A DNA stretch of 12,117 nucleotides from Candidatus Pelagibacterales bacterium (GTDB taxonomy: Bacteria > Pseudomonadota > Alphaproteobacteria > Pelagibacterales > AG-422-B15). This document shows, one piece after another, positions 6,532-12,117 of this stretch (the stretch's first letter is position 1; every line of letters starts with the position of its first letter). The translations under genes were made by a program, and so were the position numbers. A model generated the notes under the pieces. The model saw nothing but the letters and a program-made list of their open reading frames with translations, made no database searches and had not been told where the DNA came from. The stretch is from NCBI GenBank assembly GCA_016777745.1, contig JADHQX010000028.1, positions 1 through 12,117 on the forward strand, given 5' to 3'.

Positions 6532-8060
6532 TGTCTATAAAATATGATGTTATAATTGTTGGTGGTGGGCATAATGCACTCATCTGTGCGAATGTATTGG
6601 CTAAAAAAAATAAAAAAGTTTTAATTTGTGAAGCGCGAGAAACTTGTGGAGGCCTTCTAACAAATGATTTAACCAATTTTACTCCAAGCTTTAGTAACAA
6701 GGTTAAATCAGAAATTGATAATATTAGTGTTGATCATTCTTCTGTATCGACAATAGCTTTATCTGAAACTGGACACCATTTAAAATTAACTGGTAATATA
6801 TATGAAGATAAAAAAACATTAGAGCAGCTTGCGCCAGAAGATGTTGATCGTTATTTCAAGCTGCAAAAAAAATTAAGTTTATTTTCAAAAACTCTTGGTT
6901 CATTTATGCATTCTTCACCACCAAGAATATTGCATAAAAGTTTTTCAGACTATTTTAAATTATTTAAGCTTGGATTAAATGTTAGACTGATGGGTAGAAA
7001 TAGTTTCAATGAATTTGCAAGAATGATAGGTTTGAATATAGCAGATGAATTAGAAGATAATTTTAAGAATACACTTCTACAAGGCTTGATATCTCATGAT
7101 GCAATTACAGGTTCCAACCTTGGACCAAGATCTCCTGGCTCATTAATCAATCTATTATTTAGAATGGCAAACCATAACAATTCACTTTTTGGAGGAATTC
7201 AGCAAGTAAAAGGTGGAGTAAACGCAGTTATGAAATCTCTAGAAGAAAATGTTATTAAAAGAGGAGTTGAAATTAAAACTTCAAGTTCTGTAAAGCGCTG
7301 TATTATTGAAAATGATCAAGTAAAAGGTATAGAATTAGATGATGGAACTTCAATTCATGCTAATACCGTAATCTCAAGCGCTGATCCGAAATCTACTTAC
7401 CTCTGCTTACTAGGCGCAGAACATTTAGACACTGATTTTAAAAGACGAATTAAGCATTACCGAGCAAAAGGCAGGGTATCCAAACTTCAGCTAGTTTTAA
7501 GTAAGATTCCTCAATTTACAAACTTAGAATCTAAGGATTTATCACAAAGATTAGTTATTTCTCCTTCAATTGATTATATAGAGGAAAACTTCAATTATAG
7601 TAAATTCGAGAATTTATCTCCTGAGCCAATATTAGAATTATCAGTTCCTTCAGTTGAAGATGAATTATTATGTCATAATGGAAACCATATTATGAATGTA
7701 CAAATCCAATATGCTCCTTTTAATGTTAAAGGTGGTTGGGAAAATAAAAAAGCTGAATGTATCAATAATGTTCTAACAACATTAGAAAAATATGCGCCTG
7801 AAATAAGATCTTATATTTTAGAACAAGAATTTATTTCTCCTAATGATATTGAAAAAAACTTTAATGTTTCTGGTGGACATTGGCATCATGGTGAAATTCA
7901 AATTGATCAATTATTTATGTTGCGACCAATACCTGGAGCAGCACAGTATAAAACTCCAGTAAGTGGACTTTATATGTGTGGTGCTGGCACACATCCTGGT
8001 GGTGGTATGACAGGAATTCCTGGTAAGAATGCGGCACACGAGGTTTTAAAAAATATATAG
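6531..8060 (+). CDS. FAD-dependent oxidoreductase, phytoene-desaturase/PYROXD2 superfamily, divergent copy 2
   Basis: A 509-residue paralogue of the preceding flavoprotein, collinear with it from the Rossmann motif (IIVGGGHNALICA, 8-20; E34) to the C-terminal FAD motif CGAGTHPGGGMTGIPGKNAA (483-502). FAD binding therefore looks intact. The substrate side is much changed: the region after the first motif is shortened and rewritten (about 45-100), and the conserved SWGYARGGMG stretch of copy 1 is replaced by LFGGIQQVKGGVN (219-231), losing the Trp-Gly-Tyr. Later segments stay alike (IQYAPF, GEIQIDQLFMLRP, AQYKTP). Its ATG overlaps the copy 1 stop by one base, with AAGG-like bases about 12 upstream. 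The tandem, coupled pair suggests two subunits of one complex, or two successive oxidations; either is inference. The family assignment is secure, the function unknown. Confidence 0.86.
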   Translation: MSIKYDVIIVGGGHNALICANVLAKKNKKVLICEARETCGGLLTNDLTNFTPSFSNKVKSEIDNISVDHSSVSTIALSETGHHLKLTGNIYEDKKTLEQLAPEDVDRYFKLQKKLSLFSKTLGSFMHSSPPRILHKSFSDYFKLFKLGLNVRLMGRNSFNEFARMIGLNIADELEDNFKNTLLQGLISHDAITGSNLGPRSPGSLINLLFRMANHNNSLFGGIQQVKGGVNAVMKSLEENVIKRGVEIKTSSSVKRCIIENDQVKGIELDDGTSIHANTVISSADPKSTYLCLLGAEHLDTDFKRRIKHYRAKGRVSKLQLVLSKIPQFTNLESKDLSQRLVISPSIDYIEENFNYSKFENLSPEPILELSVPSVEDELLCHNGNHIMNVQIQYAPFNVKGGWENKKAECINNVLTTLEKYAPEIRSYILEQEFISPNDIEKNFNVSGGHWHHGEIQIDQLFMLRPIPGAAQYKTPVSGLYMCGAGTHPGGGMTGIPGKNAAHEVLKNI

Positions 8061-8062
8061 AT

Positions 8063-9259
8063 ATGAATATAGATTTAACACAAGCAGCATTAAAGTTTAC
8101 ACCTTTTCACAATAGAACTAGTCGGGCATGTAGAACTAACTCATGGTATCGATGGTCAGGTTATACTGTTGTTGCAGAATATTCGACTACTGAGTTAGAG
8201 TATACAGCTACAAGAAATGGTACTTCAGTAATGGATCTTACCCCAATGTATAAATATGAAATTAAGGGTGAGCGGGCAAAAGAATTTATTAATTATTTTG
8301 TAACTAGAGATCTTTCTGAAATGAAAGATAATACAGTTGCATATGTAATTTGGTGCAATGAAGCAGGAAAAGTAGTTGATGATGGTACAGTATTTTGTCT
8401 AAATCAAAATGAGTTTAAGATTTGTTGTGCAGTAAAAATGCAAACTTGGTTAAAAGATTCAGCTGAAGGATTTGATCTGGATATTAATGATGTAACAGAT
8501 GATATTGCAGCATTATCTGTTCAAGGCCCAACTTCTTGCTCTGTTTTAAAAAATTATGGTGCAACTGACCTTGAATCATTAAAGCCATTTGAATCTAAAG
8601 ATTTTACAATTGATGGTTATAGTGTCTTAATTTCTAGAACTGGGTTTACTGGAGACCTAGGCTATGAGCTTTGGACAAACCCAGAAAATGCAGAAAAAAT
8701 GTGGGATAGCCTCATGGAATCTGGCAAGCATCTTAAAATAAGACCAATGGGAATGCATGCGCTTGAGATGGTTAGGATTGAAGCTGGCTTTATACAAACA
8801 GGCACAGATTTTGTAAGTACTGAGCATGCCTTAAGACCTGTAAGAATGAGATCACCATATGAAATTGGTATGGGGTGGTTGGTTCATTTAAATAAAAAAG
8901 ATTATTTTATAGGAAAGCGTGCACTAAAAGCTGAAAAAGAAAATGGAACAACTGAGCGAGTATTGGTCGGTCTTGATATTGAAGGTGATAAACCTGCACA
9001 CGGGGCTGTCATATATAATAAAAAGAAAGAAGATGTAGGTATTGTTACAGCAGCTCTTTGGTCTCCAACTTTAAAAAGAAATATTGCAATTGCATCATTA
9101 ATGCGACCTTACGGAACAAAAATTAAAGATGATATTTTTGTAGAAATATATCATCCAGAAGAATTAGAGTACAAAAAAATATGGGCAACATGTAAGGTTG
9201 TTAAACGTCAATTTTATAGTCCAGAAAGAAGGAACATGGTTCCTGCGGAGGTTTATTAA
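8063..9259 (+). CDS. GcvT-like folate-binding aminomethyltransferase-fold protein
   Basis: Predicted tetrahydrofolate-dependent one-carbon transfer protein of 398 residues. GcvT landmarks are present in order: SVMDLTPMYKYEIKG (55-69), NEAGKVVDDGTVF with D106/D107 at the position of the catalytic aspartate of T-protein (99-111), LSVQGPTS (151-158), SRTGFTGDLGYELW (191-204), and RPMGMHALEMVRIEAG (227-242). The C-terminal barrel domain follows (about 300-398). True glycine-cleavage T-protein needs gcvH and gcvP, which are absent here. Relatives of this type demethylate substrates such as DMSP (DmdA) or form the C-terminal half of dimethylglycine and sarcosine dehydrogenases. Starting 2 bases after the second flavoprotein, it is best read as the separate folate partner that captures one-carbon units released by the oxidases of this operon. 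No Shine-Dalgarno is visible, so translation is probably coupled. Confidence 0.85.
   Translation: MNIDLTQAALKFTPFHNRTSRACRTNSWYRWSGYTVVAEYSTTELEYTATRNGTSVMDLTPMYKYEIKGERAKEFINYFVTRDLSEMKDNTVAYVIWCNEAGKVVDDGTVFCLNQNEFKICCAVKMQTWLKDSAEGFDLDINDVTDDIAALSVQGPTSCSVLKNYGATDLESLKPFESKDFTIDGYSVLISRTGFTGDLGYELWTNPENAEKMWDSLMESGKHLKIRPMGMHALEMVRIEAGFIQTGTDFVSTEHALRPVRMRSPYEIGMGWLVHLNKKDYFIGKRALKAEKENGTTERVLVGLDIEGDKPAHGAVIYNKKKEDVGIVTAALWSPTLKRNIAIASLMRPYGTKIKDDIFVEIYHPEELEYKKIWATCKVVKRQFYSPERRNMVPAEVY
9247..9251 (+). promoter_or_regulatory. GGAGG ribosome-binding site, unusually distant
   Basis: A perfect GGAGG lies in the last codons of the GcvT-like gene, 13 bases before the ATG at 9265. That spacing is longer than the usual 5 to 9. 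No better start codon lies between, since the preceding stop codon occupies 9257-9259, so either the long spacing works or the ribosome reinitiates from the upstream gene. Confidence 0.5.
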
Positions 9260-9264
9260 AAGTT

Positions 9265-10650
9265 ATGGTTTTAAGAGTAGATAGGTTAGACACAAAAGAA
9301 TTAGATAAAAAAGATTTAACCACTTTGCATCCTTGGGAGTATCTAGAGTATAGAGGGGAAGGTGGAAGAACTTTTATTGAAAAATCTAAAGGAATTTATC
9401 TTTATGATAAAGATGGTCGCAAGTTAATAGACGGACCAGGTGGCATGTGGAATGTTAATATAGGCCATGGTGTTGAGGAAATTGCAGACGCTGTGTCTCA
9501 TCAAATTCGTACTATGTCATATGCAAGTCCTTTTACTGAATCAACATCCGTCAGAGCTATATTTGCTGAGAGGATAGCTGAATATGCTCCTGGTGATTTA
9601 AAAAGAGTCTTCTTTACTTCAGGTGGTTCAGCCGCTGTAGATTCTGCACTTAGGTTTGTAATGTTTTATAATAATGTTCGTGGCCTTAGAAATAAAAAGA
9701 AAATTATTGGAAGACAGGATGGTTATCATGGAAGTACTTATTTAGGAGCTTCTTGTTCAGGAAAAGAAAGAGATAAAAATAATTTTGATTTTGCTTCAGA
9801 TATTGTTCACCATATATCAGCTCCAAATCCATATCGTAAAGATGATAATTTAACAGATGATGAATTCTGTGAGGCAAAAGTTAAGGAATTAGAGGATAAA
9901 ATATTGGAGTTAGGTCCAGAAAATGTTGCTGCATTTATTGCTGAACCAATTCTAGCTTCTGGTGGAGTTATTGTCCCACCAAAAGGCTATCATAAAAAGA
10001 CTTCTGAAATATGTCGCAAGTATGATGTTATTTATATTTCCGATGAAATTGTTACAGCGTTTGGCCGACTTGGACATATTTTTGCATCTGAAAAATATTT
10101 TGATTTTACGCCAGACATTATTGTAGCCGCAAAAGGAATAACAAGTGGTTACGTACCATGTGGAGCTGTTTTAATCTCTGAAAAACTTATGGCTGAACTT
10201 GATAATAAAGAAAGAGTAATATTTTCAAATGGATTTACGGATTCAGGTCATCCGGTAGCAATGGCTGCGGCAAATGCTAGTTTAACTTACATGGAAGAAC
10301 ATAATCTTTTAGATCATGTCCAAGAAGTAGGTCCATATTTTCAAGAGCAACTAAGAACCATAGAAGATCTTGCAATTGTTGGCGAGGTTAGAGGAGAAGG
10401 CTTGATGGCGGCAGTAGAGTGTGTTGGAAATAAAGATAAAAAGGATCCTTTAAATTTATCATATGAAATTGGATCTAGAATTAATGAGCATTGTCAAAAT
10501 TTAGGTTTAATTGTTCGACCTTTATATAGTACCTGCGTGATGTCTCCTTCACTTATAATAACAAAAAGTCAAATTGATGATCTTGTTGGCATGTTAAGAA
10601 AAGGAATTGTTATGGCAACTGAAGATATTAAAAAAGAAGGCCTCTATTAA
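9265..10650 (+). CDS. Class III PLP transaminase, second type with GGSAAVD pocket motif
   Basis: Predicted aminotransferase of 461 residues acting on an omega-amino acid or amine with pyruvate or 2-oxoglutarate. The PLP site is intact: D260 in ISDEIVTAFGRLG, Schiff-base lysine K290 in VAAKGITSGYVP, YHGS (154-157), IAEPILASGGVIVPP (225-239), and the phosphate-binding FTDSGHP. The usual SGSEAND loop is instead SGGSAAVD (119-126), replacing the Glu and Asn; similar GGS-T/A-AVD forms belong to a recognised but poorly characterised branch of this family. The overall match to the other transaminase in the window is only moderate, and motif differences indicate separate ancestry rather than a recent duplication. 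It lies between the GcvT-like and Rieske genes, so it likely acts on the amine left after demethylation. The exact substrate is unknown. Confidence 0.87.
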   Translation: MVLRVDRLDTKELDKKDLTTLHPWEYLEYRGEGGRTFIEKSKGIYLYDKDGRKLIDGPGGMWNVNIGHGVEEIADAVSHQIRTMSYASPFTESTSVRAIFAERIAEYAPGDLKRVFFTSGGSAAVDSALRFVMFYNNVRGLRNKKKIIGRQDGYHGSTYLGASCSGKERDKNNFDFASDIVHHISAPNPYRKDDNLTDDEFCEAKVKELEDKILELGPENVAAFIAEPILASGGVIVPPKGYHKKTSEICRKYDVIYISDEIVTAFGRLGHIFASEKYFDFTPDIIVAAKGITSGYVPCGAVLISEKLMAELDNKERVIFSNGFTDSGHPVAMAAANASLTYMEEHNLLDHVQEVGPYFQEQLRTIEDLAIVGEVRGEGLMAAVECVGNKDKKDPLNLSYEIGSRINEHCQNLGLIVRPLYSTCVMSPSLIITKSQIDDLVGMLRKGIVMATEDIKKEGLY

Positions 10651-10664
10651 TCAACTTCAATTTA

Positions 10665-11903
10665 ATGAGTTTATTTAACCAATACAAAAAAACTTATCAG
10701 GAAGGTAAAACACTTCCTCAGAATTTTTATACTGATGAAAATATTTTCTCTGAAGAAATGAAGAGTATTTATTTCCAACAATGGCTTATGGTAGATCATG
10801 TGAGCCGCATAAAAGACCCCGGTAATTATTTTGTCTTTGAGGCTGAAAAAGAATCTATAATTATCATACGGGGAAAAGATAATGAGATTAGAGCTTTTTA
10901 TAATGTGTGTACTCATCGTGGATCAAGAATATGCCTTGATGAAGAGGGGTCAAAAAATCTTTTAGTTTGCCCTTATCATGCGTGGAGTTTTTCATCAGAG
11001 GGTAAGCTGAAGGCTGCACGTTATATGCCAGATGATTTTGTTAAAGAAGACTATGGATTAAGGAAATGCCATTTAAAAATTTATGAAGGACTAATCTTTA
11101 TTAATCTTTCTATGGACACTCCAATAGATTTTGATGAATTTATTGCACCTTTAAAAGAAATAGTAGGATTTCATAACACAGGTAAATCTAAAATTGTGTC
11201 TCGAAAAAAATATCCAACAAAGGCAAATTTCAAATTAGTTTTAGAAAATTTTCAAGAATGTTACCATTGTGGAAATGCTCATTCTGAGTTTAGCGCAATT
11301 CATGAAAAAGATTGGGTATACACTATGGGGGCAGGTTTGGGAACCGCACCAGAAAAAGACACTGAAGAATATCTAAAAAAAATTAGTCCATGGTTAGAAG
11401 ACTGCAAAAAAAAAGGTATCCCATCTGAAACTTATTTAGAGACTGAAGGTGGCTTAAAACTTGGTTTAAATCGTTATGCCGATCGCACCCCAATTGGAAA
11501 TGGTCACTTATCACAAACTAAAAGTGGTAAACCTGCTTCAACATTGATGGGAAAGTTTAAAGACTTTGATGGAGGCTTATCACAAGTAAGTTTTAATCCA
11601 TTTAGCTGTTGTTACTTTACCAATGACTTTGGAGTTATGTTTGTGTTTAAGCCAAATTCTACTCTCGAATCTGAAGTAGAACTTATTTGGTTAGTAAATG
11701 AAAATGCAAAAGAAAATGATGACTATAATATTGATGACATTACTTTTATTTGGGATGTTACAACTCAAGAAGATACGATGATTATTGAGAACAATCAGAA
11801 AGGCCTACTTTCTCAATCTTTTACCCCAGGGGTATTATCTCAAAATGAGTCAGCGGTCACTTATTTTTATAATTGGTATTTTACCAATATGCAGTTACCA
11901 TAA
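10665..11903 (+). CDS. Rieske non-haem iron oxygenase, quaternary-ammonium demethylase type (GbcA/CntA/Stc2-like)
   Basis: Predicted oxygenase component, 412 residues, that hydroxylates an N-methyl group or adjacent carbon of a quaternary ammonium compound; in GbcA- and Stc2-like relatives this releases formaldehyde. The Rieske [2Fe-2S] site is C82-x-H84 and C102-x-x-H105 (CTHRGS and CPYHAW). The mononuclear iron site is H201 and H206 in ENFQECYHCGNAH, with D370 in the late TTQEDTMI as probable third ligand. The bridging position three residues before H201 is Glu (E198) rather than the Asp of aromatic dioxygenases, as in carnitine oxygenase CntA, which favours a quaternary amine over an aromatic ring. 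The C-terminal WDVTTQED, NNQKG and YNWYF segments match GbcA-like enzymes. No reductase partner is in the window. The gap before it is 14 bases with no clear ribosome-binding site. Glycine betaine, stachydrine, carnitine or another betaine are all possible. Confidence 0.88.
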   Translation: MSLFNQYKKTYQEGKTLPQNFYTDENIFSEEMKSIYFQQWLMVDHVSRIKDPGNYFVFEAEKESIIIIRGKDNEIRAFYNVCTHRGSRICLDEEGSKNLLVCPYHAWSFSSEGKLKAARYMPDDFVKEDYGLRKCHLKIYEGLIFINLSMDTPIDFDEFIAPLKEIVGFHNTGKSKIVSRKKYPTKANFKLVLENFQECYHCGNAHSEFSAIHEKDWVYTMGAGLGTAPEKDTEEYLKKISPWLEDCKKKGIPSETYLETEGGLKLGLNRYADRTPIGNGHLSQTKSGKPASTLMGKFKDFDGGLSQVSFNPFSCCYFTNDFGVMFVFKPNSTLESEVELIWLVNENAKENDDYNIDDITFIWDVTTQEDTMIIENNQKGLLSQSFTPGVLSQNESAVTYFYNWYFTNMQLP

Positions 11904-11912
11904 TCTTAGATT

Positions 11913-12117
11913 ATGAAGCAGTTATATGATAAAGCGATATATGACTTTAACACACCCATTAAAAGCTATTGGGAAGATGTAAGTCATTTTGATCAGAGTC
12001 GTTTTCCAAAATTAGTTGGAGACCACTCATGTGATGTATGTGTTATTGGAGGTGGTTTTACAGGAATTAGTACCGCTTACCACATTGCAAAGAAATACGG
12101 TGGGGATGTTAGACTCC
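11913..12117 (+). CDS. DadA/PuuB-like FAD amine oxidoreductase, 5' part (cut by window end)
   Basis: Sixty-eight codons are visible from ATG at 11913 and the frame is open to the right edge. The N-terminus reads YDKAIYDFNTPIKSYWEDV (5-23), then DVCVIGGGFTGISTAYHIAK (41-60), an intact FAD-binding Rossmann motif of the DAO family. The leading SYW segment before the Rossmann fold is typical of gamma-glutamylputrescine oxidase (PuuB) and related amino-acid or amine oxidases. Such enzymes oxidise primary or secondary (often N-methyl) amines. It begins 9 bases after the Rieske stop, in the same operon, and is the natural candidate to oxidise a secondary amine made by the Rieske enzyme. The catalytic and substrate domains lie outside the window, so substrate cannot be judged. 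Confidence 0.82.
   Translation, partial: MKQLYDKAIYDFNTPIKSYWEDVSHFDQSRFPKLVGDHSCDVCVIGGGFTGISTAYHIAKKYGGDVRL

Noticed and set aside
6506..6700. 64-codon open frame on the minus strand
   Set aside because: Antisense to the junction and start of the second flavoprotein gene; no domain and no ribosome-binding site.
4903..8060. Carotenoid biosynthesis (two phytoene desaturases)
   Set aside because: The superfamily is shared, but there is no phytoene synthase, cyclase or prenyl synthase nearby, the proteins look nearer PYROXD2-like enzymes, and the operon partners handle amines.
8063..9259. Glycine cleavage system T-protein (gcvT)
   Set aside because: No gcvH or gcvP is adjacent, and the setting is between amine flavoproteins and a transaminase; a folate-fold relative is a safer call.
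10671..10916. 81-codon open frame on the minus strand
   Set aside because: Antisense to the Rieske domain coding region; the hydrophobic composition is what AT-rich antisense reading produces.
11406..11414. Run of nine A in the Rieske gene as a frameshift or phase-variation site
   Set aside because: The frame is intact on both sides, and runs of 7 to 9 A are common in this AT-rich sequence (for example in the second flavoprotein gene near 6603).

Overview
The window is AT-rich and very tightly packed: nine complete genes plus one cut by the right edge, gaps of only 2 to 14 bases or overlaps of 1 to 19 bases, and a single real intergenic region (105 bases). There are no mobile elements, RNA genes, CRISPR arrays or signs of gene decay. 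Base composition, compactness and the amino-acid/amine catabolism genes suggest a streamlined marine bacterium, most likely an AT-rich alphaproteobacterium of the SAR11/HIMB59/AEGEAN-169 type. That placement is inference; no taxonomic marker gene is present.

Layout. (1) 1-2583, plus strand: a glutaryl-CoA dehydrogenase (gcdH) followed 2 bases later by a class III transaminase closely resembling the putrescine/polyamine:pyruvate transaminase SpuC. Its end overlaps the next gene tail-to-tail. (2) 4797-2565, minus strand: a three-gene unit of TetR/BetI-like repressor, YcaD-like MFS permease and GNAT acetyltransferase. (3) 4798-4902: a divergent control region with an 18-base inverted repeat (ATTGAA-N6-TTCAAT) that is a good candidate operator for the TetR protein. 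(4) 4903 to the right edge, plus strand: six genes in one apparent operon. In order they are two tandem, divergent flavoproteins of the phytoene-desaturase/PYROXD2 superfamily, a stand-alone GcvT-like (folate-binding aminomethyltransferase fold) protein, a second class III transaminase with an altered PLP-pocket motif, a Rieske oxygenase of the quaternary-ammonium type (GbcA/CntA/Stc2-like), and the start of a DadA/PuuB-like FAD amine oxidase.

Together the genes read as a regulated catabolic locus for an N-methylated or otherwise substituted amine. The Rieske enzyme would remove a methyl group from a quaternary ammonium compound, one or more flavoproteins would oxidise the resulting secondary or tertiary amine, and the GcvT-like protein would pass the one-carbon unit to tetrahydrofolate. 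The transaminase(s) would then remove the freed amino group. The neighbouring gcdH and spuC-like pair raises the possibility that the carbon skeleton is a C5 omega-amino acid or diamine (5-aminovalerate/cadaverine type) ending in glutaryl-CoA and crotonyl-CoA. The individual families are recognised with good confidence. The substrate and the order of steps are hypotheses. The pairing of two COG1233-type flavoproteins with a free GcvT-like protein is the least familiar part and the best candidate for an undescribed system.
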